NCBI GenBank assembly: GCA_013390375.1
Contig: JACATA010000002.1
Span: 1-64,000, forward strand
Length of the DNA stretch: 64,000 nt
Direction of reading: 5' to 3'
Source: Marine Group I thaumarchaeote
GTDB taxonomy: Archaea > Thermoproteota > Nitrososphaeria > Nitrososphaerales > Nitrosopumilaceae
Positions 7,849 through 15,680 of the stretch are shown here, in pieces. The notes beneath the pieces are model-generated. The model saw only the letters and a program-made list of their open reading frames with translations, made no database searches and was not told where the DNA came from. The translations under genes were made by a program, and so were the position numbers. Within the stretch, counting starts at the first letter, position 1; each line of letters begins with the position of its first letter.

Positions 7849-8087
7849 TCGTCAGAAAAGCCATTCCATAATGGACGAAAGGGAGCTATGTCCTTCTCTA
7901 TCTCACCTTGTATTCTGTTTGAGATTGCAAAATAGAAATTTTCCAAGGCATCAACACCACCATCGTCAAAGATTTCCTTACCGACCTCAGTAATTCGCGC
8001 CTTTTTTTGCTCTACCTCAGACGAATCTGGGTTTTGCAGGCAGAAAGTATAGAGGTCAATCAGTTCCTCTTCCAGCATGAAATCCAT
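7836..8087 (-). CDS. Conserved hypothetical protein (83 aa), first gene of a putative tetrapyrrole operon
   Basis: A small acidic, helical protein that ends with a Trp-rich tail (PLWNGFSDEWKY). No family is recognised. Its 3' end overlaps the start of the HutX-like gene by 13 bases, so translation is probably coupled. Together with the BtuF-like gene these three form a minus-strand cluster. Confidence 0.55.
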   Translation of the reverse strand: MDFMLEEELIDLYTFCLQNPDSSEVEQKKARITEVGKEIFDDGGVDALENFYFAISNRIQGEIEKDIAPFRPLWNGFSDEWKY

Positions 8088-8157
8088 GAATTTTGCACAC
8101 GAAATAGCAATAAAAATCGTGTAAAGTCTAAATTGATCCTACAATCTATTCGATCAC

Positions 8158-9696
8158 ATGACTGAAGGAATTGACAACGCTCTGCTTGAGCGCTTTGAAC
8201 AAGAGGTATGGAGCAAGGTTCCACATCTGGAAGAGAAGGATGGTGAAGCAAAGGTTGTCAACGCAACACCGCTTATTGATATTACTGAAGATTTTAAGGA
8301 GTGTGCAAAAAATGTCTACAAGATAAATCTAGACGATGCAGATCTGAAAGTTCTCGGCAAGTTCGATTCTGCCTTACTAACAGGCTCGATCAAAGTCAGG
8401 CCTGCAGCCAACATAATCCATGATGCCATTGTTACAGGGAAGCTTAGGAGCGGGCAGACAGTAATAGAAGCCACATCAGGCAACTTTGGGATAGCACTTG
8501 GACTGTTATCCAAACTTGAACTAAATGTAATTGCACTCGTTTCAAGAAAGCTACAGGAGGGAGTCTTTGAGGAGTTAAGAAATGTGAATATACAAACCAT
8601 GGATCTTGACATGGACATTTGCCCTGCCCCGGGAATGGAAGGTAAACAAGATCTTTTGGTTGCAAAAGCAAGTGCCGTTAACATTCGCTCACAGTTATCT
8701 AATCTTGGGTTTGACACTGATATTTTTGACAAAGCAAGCTCTGAGATAGAATCACTTTTAGCTAGCCAAGACATTATAAACTTGGCAAAATATCTTGCCA
8801 AGATCTACGGTTTTTTCTGTCCAGAACAGTATGACAGCCAACTGAACATTGACGCACATAGAACTGTTACCGCAGCTGAGATCGACCAGCAACTACATGA
8901 AAAAGGAGATTCACTGGAAGGCTACAGCATCTTCTGTACATTTGGCACGGGCGGCACGTCTGGTGGCTTGAGCAGATACATGTCTGAAAAATATGGAAAA
9001 AAGTCAGTTTATGTAATATTTCCACCTACCAATCAAGACGTTGCAGGAATTAGGACAAAAGGCAATGCAGACGGCTTGACGTTATACGAACCTGAGATAT
9101 ATGCCGCAGAGCAAGAAATGGATTGGGAGCAGGCAAAACTTCTTCTAAAGTTTTTTGCAGAAAAAGGCCATGACATAGGCGAAAGTAGTGCCCTTGAACT
9201 TTATGCAGCCTTACAGAAGGCAAGCTCTGAAGGCGGCGGAAAGTTTGTCGTAATGATTTGTGACGGCATTGAAAAGTACAAAAAGAATCTGGCATCGATT
9301 GGACAGGAAGGTCCTATGCAGGTCTCGCTACAGGAAGCAAACGCAGGCAACTATGACAAAGTAATCTGGATTCATGCCCAGTATACCCCACTGGAACAAG
9401 GAATAGAGCTGATTGCAAAGTCTCTAGGCATCGACAAAAGCAAGATTTCTGTGCCAGATGCAAGAACTGCGCAGGAACTACTGACAACACGGCAAATTCC
9501 AGAAGCGCTAAGCAAGGACCTAGAAGGTGATGGCAAGCCGTTACTTGTTTGCATGGCTGGAAAAACTTCGCTGATGGCTGCAAAAGTGCTTGCAACCAAA
9601 GGTGTTATCACCGATAGCTTGATTGGCGGGATAACAGAACTGCCTGAAGGAAAAACCAAACAGCTTTCTGATTTGATCAAACAGGCACAAGTTTAG
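8158..9696 (+). CDS. PLP-dependent cysteine-synthase-like enzyme fused to a rhodanese-like domain
   Basis: A 512-residue two-domain protein. The first ~375 residues are a fold-type II PLP enzyme, with the Schiff-base Lys in GSIKVRPAANII, the phosphate-loop-like TSGNFGIALG and a Gly-rich GTGGTSGGLS cofactor loop. The last ~130 residues are rhodanese-like, with a candidate active Cys in LLVCMAGKTS. The substrate cannot be read from the motifs; O-acetyl- or O-phosphoserine sulfhydrylation is one option, with the rhodanese domain supplying sulfur. A TSGNFG loop instead of TSGNTG is a small oddity. The gene is divergent from the minus-strand cluster upstream. Confidence 0.8.
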   Translation: MTEGIDNALLERFEQEVWSKVPHLEEKDGEAKVVNATPLIDITEDFKECAKNVYKINLDDADLKVLGKFDSALLTGSIKVRPAANIIHDAIVTGKLRSGQTVIEATSGNFGIALGLLSKLELNVIALVSRKLQEGVFEELRNVNIQTMDLDMDICPAPGMEGKQDLLVAKASAVNIRSQLSNLGFDTDIFDKASSEIESLLASQDIINLAKYLAKIYGFFCPEQYDSQLNIDAHRTVTAAEIDQQLHEKGDSLEGYSIFCTFGTGGTSGGLSRYMSEKYGKKSVYVIFPPTNQDVAGIRTKGNADGLTLYEPEIYAAEQEMDWEQAKLLLKFFAEKGHDIGESSALELYAALQKASSEGGGKFVVMICDGIEKYKKNLASIGQEGPMQVSLQEANAGNYDKVIWIHAQYTPLEQGIELIAKSLGIDKSKISVPDARTAQELLTTRQIPEALSKDLEGDGKPLLVCMAGKTSLMAAKVLATKGVITDSLIGGITELPEGKTKQLSDLIKQAQV

Positions 9697-9700
9697 GTAG

Positions 9701-9740
9701 TTAAGTACTACTTAATACACTATTACTAAGATTAAGTATC
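9701..9740. promoter_or_regulatory. Operator-like repeat TTAAGTA / TACTTAA
   Basis: TTAAGTA (9701-9707) and TACTTAA (9709-9715) form a 7-bp inverted repeat with a 1-base centre. A third copy of TTAAGTA occurs at 9733-9739. The block lies just after the PLP/rhodanese stop and upstream of the small gene at 9778. This fits an operator for a dimeric repressor, but could also be a short terminator hairpin. Confidence 0.4.
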
Positions 9741-9745
9741 ACTAA

Positions 9746-9781
9746 ATGGCTAAATATGACGAAAAAAACTGTTCTTTATGA
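9746..9781 (+). CDS. Possible 11-aa leader peptide
   Basis: An ATG frame encoding MAKYDEKNCSL ends in a TGA that overlaps the ATG of the next gene (ATGA at 9778-9781). Such an overlap would couple translation. The frame is too short to tell from chance. Confidence 0.2.
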   Translation: MAKYDEKNCSL

Positions 9782-9981
9782 AAATATACGTGGAAACACC
9801 AGTAAAGGTAGAGAAAGGCGACTTCCTTGTTGTTGATGATGTGCATGAAAGTAATTGTCATTGTGGAACAAGAAAATACGTAGTTCAACTAATAAAAACA
9901 ACAGAAGAACCTCTTGCTCAAGGACTCGATAAAGATATCAGAGCTGAAGATTTTCAAGAAAGAACTAGTTGCTATCTATAA
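9778..9981 (+). CDS. Hypothetical small protein with Cys-His-Cys motif
   Basis: A 67-residue protein with a beta-rich start and one CHC cluster in SNCHCGTRKYV. A final Cys lies near the C-terminus. No family is recognised. It stands at the head of a stretch of very small genes, and the operator-like repeat lies upstream. Confidence 0.45.
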   Translation: MKIYVETPVKVEKGDFLVVDDVHESNCHCGTRKYVVQLIKTTEEPLAQGLDKDIRAEDFQERTSCYL

Positions 9982-9998
9982 TTATGATCTTGAAAATC

Positions 9999-10109
9999 TT
10001 ATGATTTGGATTTTTTCTTTAACCAATCCCATTCTGGTCGCTCCTCATCATCGTCTATCATAACTGCTTCAAACAAATTCTGGTTTTTGCTGCCGATAAT
10101 AAATCTCAC
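9999..10109 (-). CDS. Possible 36-aa acidic microprotein
   Basis: A minus-strand frame with a GTG start at 10109 (or an ATG 16 codons later) ends with an acidic then Trp- and Lys-rich tail (DDDEERPEWDWLKKKSKS). Its composition looks more protein-like than the serine- and phenylalanine-rich frame on the opposite strand. It may also be the remnant of a longer gene. Confidence 0.3.
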   Translation of the reverse strand: MRFIIGSKNQNLFEAVMIDDDEERPEWDWLKKKSKS

Positions 10110-10155
10110 TATTCTAGATTCTCTTTTAACTCAAGAAGGTGTACATATTTTGAAA

Positions 10156-10320
10156 ATGACACTAGCTGACCAGGAAAAAATCGAATCTTATAGGAAAAAC
10201 ATCGCAGAAGCTTTACAAATACTTGATGAAATTATTGCAATCATTAGGTTTCAAGATAACCCTGAGGATACAATAATTGATCAAAAGTTAGAAGAGATCA
10301 AAAAAATATTAAATCAATAA
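10156..10320 (+). CDS. Hypothetical helical protein (54 aa)
   Basis: I start this gene at the ATG at 10156, because the open frame upstream of it is low-complexity and lies over the likely minus-strand microprotein. The 54 residues form an amphipathic helical pair (KIESYRKNIAEALQILDEI and DQKLEEIKKIL). Function unknown; a small coiled-coil partner protein is possible. Confidence 0.4.
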   Translation: MTLADQEKIESYRKNIAEALQILDEIIAIIRFQDNPEDTIIDQKLEEIKKILNQ

Positions 10321-10356
10321 TCACGAAATATATTACGTACAAGGTATCTATCTCAC

Positions 10357-10455
10357 GTGAAAACAAACAAAATACAAAAATTCTTGGTAAATAAGCAAAA
10401 AACTGAAGAAAAAAATGCAAAAATGTTAGGCATTAAAGAGTTAATGGATAATTGA
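10357..10455 (+). CDS. Possible 32-aa lysine-rich microprotein
   Basis: A GTG-started frame of 32 residues, rich in Lys and Asn, preceded about 25 nt upstream by a TATA-like AAATATATTA. It could be a real short gene in this small-gene zone or chance; there is no similarity evidence. Confidence 0.25.
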   Translation: MKTNKIQKFLVNKQKTEEKNAKMLGIKELMDN

Positions 10456-10497
10456 AATTCTACGAACACAAGATTTAGAGAGTAAAAAAGAATCTAG

Positions 10498-10728
10498 CTA
10501 GGTTTTGACTTCCCAAGTGTCAAAGAAAGTTTTGCCACATAATTTTTTGATAAAATCCTTCATACATTGATTAACCGACTTCATCGAAATTGACATTTCC
10601 CAAGTGTCAAACTGTGTTTCGCCACATAATTTTTTGATAAAATCCTTCATACATTGATTAACTTGAGCTAGGTCATGTGATAACATTTGCTTATGACAAA
10701 TAGGACAAGTTTCTAATTTATCAGACAT
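10498..10728 (-). CDS. Zinc-finger small protein with tandem 29-residue duplication
   Basis: A 76-residue protein from the ATG at 10728. It begins with CPICHKQM, a CxxC half-site, then carries the block NQCMKDFIKKLCG..FDTWE twice, 29 residues apart. At DNA level the two copies are 87 bp apart and share a long identical stretch. Each copy has two Cys. The repeat suggests recent in-frame duplication. The function is not known; a longer start nine codons upstream would add only hydrophobic residues. Confidence 0.5.
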   Translation of the reverse strand: MSDKLETCPICHKQMLSHDLAQVNQCMKDFIKKLCGETQFDTWEMSISMKSVNQCMKDFIKKLCGKTFFDTWEVKT

Positions 10729-10766
10729 AAAAAATAGAAAAGTCAAGTAATACAAAAATCAGCTAG

Positions 10767-11009
10767 CTATAGTGAGCTGTGAGTTCCGTCACACTTTCCG
10801 GTTTCATCTTTGCTGTGCTTGCATCCGCAAAACGCAATGAATCCTGTTTCGGTAGCTTTGAAAATTCTTGGTCCAAGGCCTGAGCCCGCATGAGAACCGT
10901 CACACATTGGCTGATTTTGGGATTTTCCGCACATGCATACATGATATTCTTTTCCTGCTTCAACTTGCATAGGATATGGCCTTTTTTGTGGAATTTCTGG
11001 TTCTGGCAT
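10767..11009 (-). CDS. CDGSH-type iron-sulfur protein (mitoNEET family)
   Basis: An 80-residue protein with two CDGSH iron-sulfur motifs: CMCGKSQNQPMCDGSH near residues 25-40 and FCGCKHSKDETGKCDGTH near 60-77. Each has the three-Cys/one-His set that binds a [2Fe-2S] cluster, so this is the tandem type found in archaea and bacteria. The role is redox or cluster transfer in the cytoplasm. It lies 37 nt after a zinc-ribbon microprotein on the same strand. A longer frame on the same strand over this region is a shadow. Confidence 0.9.
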   Translation of the reverse strand: MPEPEIPQKRPYPMQVEAGKEYHVCMCGKSQNQPMCDGSHAGSGLGPRIFKATETGFIAFCGCKHSKDETGKCDGTHSSL

Positions 11010-11046
11010 ATTTTTTTTTCATTCATCCTGTTTGTAAACGTAATGA

Positions 11047-11169
11047 TCAAGTCTTTCCTTTTTTCCTCGAACACTCTATGCAGAATTCTCCAACTTCGAA
11101 AACGTAAAGCAGCTTGTTACAATCCTTGCATCTTCTTTCTGTTCTAGTCTTGTCATATCCGTAGGGCAT
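11047..11169 (-). CDS. Zinc-ribbon microprotein (40 aa)
   Basis: An ATG-started minus-strand frame with two CxxC pairs, RRCKDCNK and FCIECSRK, separated by 14 residues, and a basic C-terminus. This is a minimal zinc ribbon. It precedes the CDGSH gene on the same strand, so the two may be co-transcribed. The Cys pattern is the evidence; the partner is unknown. Confidence 0.55.
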   Translation of the reverse strand: MPYGYDKTRTERRCKDCNKLLYVFEVGEFCIECSRKKGKT

Positions 11170-11213
11170 TTGAATTCTAAAAATGATAAATGTCGGACAC
11201 ACGTTATAGTGTT

Positions 11214-11339
11214 ATGCACCCTGACAGTGGGAAGGACTCATTTTTTTCTGCTGGCAAGCCAAAGAATTTACCACGGTTTTATTTTCTAGTCTTGGCGGGT
11301 ATCTTTTTGATGATTTTTATGTTCTTGTGGTTTGATTAA
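11214..11339 (+). CDS. Small single-pass membrane protein (41 aa)
   Basis: An ATG-started frame with a short polar N-terminus (HPDSGKDSFFSAGKPKNLPR) and one strong hydrophobic helix to the end (FYFLVLAGIFLMIFMFLWF). Basic residues before the helix suggest the N-terminus stays in the cytoplasm. No family is known to me. Confidence 0.5.
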   Translation: MHPDSGKDSFFSAGKPKNLPRFYFLVLAGIFLMIFMFLWFD

Positions 11340-11412
11340 TTTTTAACCTTAATTTAGCGCTTTTTGAGCTTAATTTTAGGCTTTTAGACTACAGTTTTTG
11401 GCTTTTTAAGCT

Positions 11413-11760
11413 TCATTTCATTAGCCAGCTCCAATATCTACGCATCAATGGATAATTATCATAAAATCTGATTCTGGCTTTGGACTTCCTTTTCTTCAGC
11501 TGCCCTTCAATATACTTGAGGATATTGTCGCGTCTCTTTCTTTTGCTTGTTAGATCACTTTCAATAATCTTCCTTACAAATTCCTGCTCCAAAAAAATCT
11601 CAAAGAACCACCAGCCAGCAGCCATCTTGGCATCAGGGCTAAACTTGTAGCCGTTCTTTGTATGTGTCCTGAGCTCCAGCTTGTTTAGTATCTCCTTGAA
11701 ATTTTTGATGTCTGCGTCAAAGTCCGTGGTCATGGCAGAAAACAACGGCTGTTTGGTCAT
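11413..11760 (-). CDS. Conserved hypothetical protein (115 aa)
   Basis: A soluble protein with a helical N-terminus, a WWFFEIFLEQEF segment in the middle and a strongly basic second half (KRKRRDNILKYIEGQLKKRKSKARIRF). The aromatic and basic pattern might fit nucleic-acid or membrane-surface binding, but no domain is recognised. It lies 21 nt after the Cys-rich small gene at the end of the CoA operon and on the same strand. Confidence 0.5.
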   Translation of the reverse strand: MTKQPLFSAMTTDFDADIKNFKEILNKLELRTHTKNGYKFSPDAKMAAGWWFFEIFLEQEFVRKIIESDLTSKRKRRDNILKYIEGQLKKRKSKARIRFYDNYPLMRRYWSWLMK

Positions 11761-11781
11761 TTCTCATCTGCACGATAATTT

Positions 11782-11958
11782 CTAACCATAAATTATACAG
11801 TATTCGCAATCACAGCTTGGCTGTTCCTTTGTCTTGGCTAGACATTTTTTGTGCTGGCCAGCTTGGCACTGAACGCAGACCTTCTCCAAATTGTCAACGG
11901 ATGTGTATTTTTTGGATTGGTCAAACCCAAATCCGCCATCTTGTGGTCCTACCATCAT
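11782..11958 (-). CDS. Cys-rich small protein downstream of coaBC
   Basis: A 58-residue frame from tandem ATGs at 11958, 18 nt after the coaBC stop. It has a Gly-rich start and a CVCQ-like metal site: CVQC, then His and Cys (GQHKKC), then CDCEYC. Seven of its residues are Cys or His in a 30-residue span, which suggests one or two zinc ions or a cluster. It is probably translated from the CoA operon mRNA. Confidence 0.55.
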   Translation of the reverse strand: MMVGPQDGGFGFDQSKKYTSVDNLEKVCVQCQAGQHKKCLAKTKEQPSCDCEYCIIYG

Positions 11959-11976
11959 ATCATCTTGTACTTGGTT

Positions 11977-13191
11977 TTAGTTAAGATTTTTTTCAATGCT
12001 TTTACGAATAATTTTTGCAATCTTGCCCTTGGTTTTGCGCCCCGTCTTTACCACACTCTGCGAGTCTACCAAAAAGACCTCGTTATAGTCAGAGTTGTTG
12101 TATCCTGATCCAATGTCGTTGGCTATCATCAGGTCAGCATGAGACTCTTTCAGTTTCTTTCTTGCCTTGGAAACCAGCTCCTTTTTTGATACGTTGGCTT
12201 CAGCCTTGAAACCCACAAGAATTCCCTTGTGTAGTTTTTTGATGTGATCTATGATCTTTGGTGCCCTCCTAAGTTTGATAGCCGTATTTTTGTTGCTTTT
12301 GATCTTCGTGTTTGAGTTTTTTGGAATAAAGTCGGATGCAGCAGCAGCCAGAATCACAACATCAAATTTCTTCCTAAGCTCCTTCTTTACCGCATTAAAC
12401 ATCTCGGTAACTGTCCTCACATGAATAACTTTGGCGCCTTTTGGCGGGACGGCAGTTCCAGGTCCATAAACCAAGGTTACTTTAGCGCCAGCCGAAACCA
12501 GTTCGGATGCCAGTAGGGTTCCTGTCTTTCCAGTGCTGATGTTTGTCATGACGCGGACAGGATCAATCTTCTCAACTGTAGGACCCGCTGTCATTAAGAT
12601 CTTTTTTCCTTTCAGCTTTTTTGACTGGCCAAACTTGGTCAAAACAAAGTCCAACACATCCTCAGGTTCTGGCGCCTTTGCCTTTCCCTCGATCATTTGC
12701 GGAGATACAAAATCCACCTTTTTCTTCAAAAACTGCATGTTTTTGCGAACAGCCGCATTCTCATACATGGCTGTGTGCATGGCAAGACCCATCAATATTG
12801 GAGTTTTAGAGCCAAACGCAACTGTAAGTACTGTCGAAATTGGCGTGTCATCTATGCCATTAGCAAGCTTGCCCACGGTGTTTGCAGTTGAAGGATATAC
12901 GATAATCAGATCAGATCTTTTGTAATCCGCAAGTTCAATGTGCTCCATGTTTCCGGTTAGTTTAGTTATAACATTATTTCCGGTAGCCCATTTCATATAG
13001 TCCGGTCTGATCAGCTTTGTGCTGGCACCGCTCATTACACACTTGACATTTGCACCATGGCGCATCAGCAGTCTTGCAAGTTCGATTGACTTGTATGCTG
13101 CAACCGAGCCGGCAACGCACAAAACAATTTTCTTTCCAGAAAGCTCAGTGCCATAACTTTCCACAATGTCCAAGGATGGGTGTTTGGTCAT
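11977..13191 (-). CDS. coaBC: Bifunctional phosphopantothenoylcysteine decarboxylase / synthetase
   Basis: Two-step enzyme of CoA synthesis: CoaB ligates cysteine to phosphopantothenate using CTP and CoaC decarboxylates the product with FMN. The 404 residues show both halves. The flavoprotein part (KIVLCVAGSVAAYKSIELAR) has the His-like and PASANT-equivalent YPSTANTVGKL segment. The CoaB part starts near 195 with KILMTAGPTVEKIDPVRVMTN and has a KIK-like segment further on. Its ATG overlaps the panB stop by 4 bases, so it is the last enzyme gene of the CoA operon. Confidence 0.92.
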   Translation of the reverse strand: MTKHPSLDIVESYGTELSGKKIVLCVAGSVAAYKSIELARLLMRHGANVKCVMSGASTKLIRPDYMKWATGNNVITKLTGNMEHIELADYKRSDLIIVYPSTANTVGKLANGIDDTPISTVLTVAFGSKTPILMGLAMHTAMYENAAVRKNMQFLKKKVDFVSPQMIEGKAKAPEPEDVLDFVLTKFGQSKKLKGKKILMTAGPTVEKIDPVRVMTNISTGKTGTLLASELVSAGAKVTLVYGPGTAVPPKGAKVIHVRTVTEMFNAVKKELRKKFDVVILAAAASDFIPKNSNTKIKSNKNTAIKLRRAPKIIDHIKKLHKGILVGFKAEANVSKKELVSKARKKLKESHADLMIANDIGSGYNNSDYNEVFLVDSQSVVKTGRKTKGKIAKIIRKSIEKNLN

Positions 13192-13970
13192 TTCTGAACC
13201 TCCATATGGAAAGTGTGCTCTTCAGCCGGGAAGGTACGATTTTCGACATTTTCCACATACTCAGCCACGGCTTTTTTGATCGCTTCCGACAAAGAGAGGT
13301 ACTTTTTGACGAATTTCGGCGTTAGCTTCTCAAAAAGCCCCAGCATGTCATGAATCACCAAGACTTGACCGTCACAGTCCTTTCCGCAGCCTATGCCGAT
13401 TGTTGGGACAAAAACCGCTTCTGTGATACGCTTTGTGGTTTCAGCCGCTACCATCTCTAAGACTATACTAAACACTCCTGCGTCCTGCAGTGCCTTGGCG
13501 TCAGCCAACAAGACTTTGGCATCAGATTCTGTTTTTCCCTGAACCGTGTATTTTTTGGCTGTTTGCGGCAAAAGCCCAAGATGGCCCATCACGGGGATTC
13601 CAGCCTTGATAATTGCCCTGATGATATCTGGAAGCCTTCCCTCCAGTTTTACGGCATCTGCCCCAGCCCTGATCAGCCGCTCAGAGTTTGCAACTGCATC
13701 AGCCTCATTTTCATATGACTTGTTTGGAAGATCCGCAACAATCAGAGCATTTTGCCTTCCGTTGCTGACTGCCTTTGTAAACAGCACCATTTCATCCATG
13801 GTGACCGGAGCGGTGTTTTCATAGCCAAGCATCACCATTCCAGCACTATCTCCTACAAGCAAAACGTCTACCTGGTCACAAAGCGTTGCCATGGTATAGT
13901 CATAGCTGGTAACTACGGAGATCTTCTTGCTGCCTTTTTTTGCTATAATGTCATTTATCGTCTTATGCAA
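13188..13970 (-). CDS. panB: 3-methyl-2-oxobutanoate (ketopantoate) hydroxymethyltransferase
   Basis: Makes ketopantoate from 2-oxoisovalerate and methylene-THF (or an archaeal C1 carrier). The 260 residues form the usual TIM barrel. Motifs seen are VTSYDYTMATLCDQ, VLLVGDSAGMVMLGYENT, the central GIPVMGHLGLLPQTA and IGIGCGKDCDGQVLVIHD. The 5' end overlaps the PPS stop by 8 bases and the 3' end overlaps coaBC by 4, so the three are one translation-coupled unit. Confidence 0.95.
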   Translation of the reverse strand: MHKTINDIIAKKGSKKISVVTSYDYTMATLCDQVDVLLVGDSAGMVMLGYENTAPVTMDEMVLFTKAVSNGRQNALIVADLPNKSYENEADAVANSERLIRAGADAVKLEGRLPDIIRAIIKAGIPVMGHLGLLPQTAKKYTVQGKTESDAKVLLADAKALQDAGVFSIVLEMVAAETTKRITEAVFVPTIGIGCGKDCDGQVLVIHDMLGLFEKLTPKFVKKYLSLSEAIKKAVAEYVENVENRTFPAEEHTFHMEVQK

Positions 13971-14703
13971 GTGAACCTCTCCTCTTCAAATTATTCTTGA
14001 TTTCTGAAATTGTAGAGGACAAAGCCCTCTTGTTGTTAAAGTTAGTTTTTACCGTTTTGGATTTCTTACAGGCTGAGACAAGAAGCCTCATTCCACGAAT
14101 AACATTGTCTACAATTGTGATGTCGGCTGTCTGGGCAGTTCTAGATAGTGGATTAAGATCAAATGTGATGACAGTTTTTCCAATCTTCTGCAGCGCTTCA
14201 GTTCTGTCTCCGTCTTCAAGTGGAACAAGAACTACGTCTGCCGCAAAAATTCCATCCTTGTCCACGATTCGTCTGGGGCTGTCTAGTCCGCCAATTCTCC
14301 GATATGACCTTGGATTTGTGCCTAAAACCTGCTTTGCCCCTGCCTTTTTTAGCGATTTTACAATCTTTTTCTTCCTATTTTCATCATAGTAAAACAGGTT
14401 TACCTCAATCTTTGCCTTGGTAGCTTTGGCAAGCTGGACAATCTCTTTTGGGCAAAGTGCGGCAACATTTCCATTTACAGAGATTACCGGACTTTGGGCA
14501 GAAAGCAATGTGGCAGCAGCAGCGTTAATTGCAGCCTTTGCTGTTCTGGTTGTCTTTTCACCCACCAGATAATCAAATGCTTCCCCGCGTCCGTGAGCTA
14601 AAAGACCTTCTTTTGCAACAAGACCATCATTGTAGCCCTTTACAATTTTCTCCCGTATGCTGAGAGAGACAAAGCGCGGATGAGATTTGGGAATCTTCAA
14701 CAA
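13963..14703 (-). CDS. 4-phosphopantoate-beta-alanine ligase (archaeal phosphopantothenate synthetase)
   Basis: Archaea-specific enzyme (DUF137/PPS family) that joins 4-phosphopantoate and beta-alanine with ATP. It replaces the bacterial PanC route. Recognisable parts are the start IPKSHPRFVSLSIREKIV, the LLAHGRGEAFDYL segment, and GLDSPRRIVDKDGIFAADVVLVPLEDGDRTEAL, all typical of the family. The start codon is TTG. It sits 17 nt after the pantoate kinase gene and overlaps panB, which supports the assignment strongly. Confidence 0.9.
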   Translation of the reverse strand: MLKIPKSHPRFVSLSIREKIVKGYNDGLVAKEGLLAHGRGEAFDYLVGEKTTRTAKAAINAAAATLLSAQSPVISVNGNVAALCPKEIVQLAKATKAKIEVNLFYYDENRKKKIVKSLKKAGAKQVLGTNPRSYRRIGGLDSPRRIVDKDGIFAADVVLVPLEDGDRTEALQKIGKTVITFDLNPLSRTAQTADITIVDNVIRGMRLLVSACKKSKTVKTNFNNKRALSSTISEIKNNLKRRGSLA

Positions 14704-14720
14704 ACCACCGTAAATTATCT

Positions 14721-15617
14721 TTAATCTAGCCTGGCACCGGAATTATCTATCTTTGAGGATAAAACGAGACCGTCATATTTTTCTAAAATTTGTAACGCTT
14801 TCTGTTTTTCACTAGGTGGTACCAACGAAAAGATTGTCTCACCAAACAGTGCAACACCACATTTTATCCCATTTTTACGAAGCTCGCTAGCCACCTTGTT
14901 CATTTTTGGGGTTACTATCTTGATGTATTTTGCAAATTTTATCGATTTATCCTGAAATTCGTTCATGTCCTTGGACTCGATTAATTCCTGAACCATCTTG
15001 CCGCCCAATCCATTCACTAGGGAAATTTTCTCCCCTAGGAATTTTTTAGTAGAAATTGGGTTAAAGCAGATTATCAGGACGTCTAACTTCTCCTTTGGAT
15101 CTATTTTTTCCAGTTCGCCTATTCCTGGCGCGCCAGATTTGGTCCGAATTTCGAACCCTCCGTGATATGATGCCAAGACATCGCCAAGACCAGTCCCGCA
15201 TCTTATTTCAGCCAAGTGGGCAATCTGACCAACCTTGGTTTTTGAAAAACCCGTCTTTAGTGCCTGGTTCAACGCAAGTGCTAATGATAGTGCAACAGCG
15301 GCGCTACAGCCAAGCCCATATCCTACAGGGACATTCAATTCATGAATTACGTCAACGAAATAATCATCATTGCCAGCAAGAAACTCGTTCAGTACATATT
15401 CAGAAACGCGGACATCACCAGTCTTGAATCCCTTAATTTGTATGTGGAATTTTGCAGCATCGCTAGAATTTCTGGAACTTAGAATGACTGTTGTCCTTAC
15501 GCCCTTTTGAATTGAAAACCCAGCACCCAACGAACCAAGACGATTTGGATCTTTCCCATCAATCTCTGCCTTAAAAAAACCTGTAATGTGAGCTGGACAA
15601 AATGCTCTCGCCTTCAT
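14721..15617 (-). CDS. Pantoate kinase (GHMP kinase family)
   Basis: Archaeal PoK phosphorylates pantoate before PPS acts. The 298-residue GHMP-family protein has the start RAFCPAHITGFFKAEI and the glycine-rich phosphate loop VPVGYGLGCSAAVALSLALAL near residue 100, with a late GVALFGETIFSLV strand. As first gene of the four-gene CoA operon with PPS, PanB and CoaBC, its role is well supported. It is divergent from the PhoU-like gene; the 63-base A+T-rich spacer should hold both promoters. Confidence 0.92.
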   Translation of the reverse strand: MKARAFCPAHITGFFKAEIDGKDPNRLGSLGAGFSIQKGVRTTVILSSRNSSDAAKFHIQIKGFKTGDVRVSEYVLNEFLAGNDDYFVDVIHELNVPVGYGLGCSAAVALSLALALNQALKTGFSKTKVGQIAHLAEIRCGTGLGDVLASYHGGFEIRTKSGAPGIGELEKIDPKEKLDVLIICFNPISTKKFLGEKISLVNGLGGKMVQELIESKDMNEFQDKSIKFAKYIKIVTPKMNKVASELRKNGIKCGVALFGETIFSLVPPSEKQKALQILEKYDGLVLSSKIDNSGARLD

Positions 15618-15680
15618 GAATTAGTTTAAATTTATATAAAAATATAAGAATATGGTCTATACTAATTAAACTAGTTTAAA

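Noticed and set aside
10006-10155. Plus-strand N-terminal extension of the 54-aa gene
   Set aside because: It is Ser/Phe-rich, low-complexity and opposite a more protein-like minus-strand frame.
10763-11074. Longer minus-strand frame over the CDGSH gene
   Set aside because: The CDGSH motifs are in another frame, and the zinc-ribbon microprotein overlaps its 5' part.
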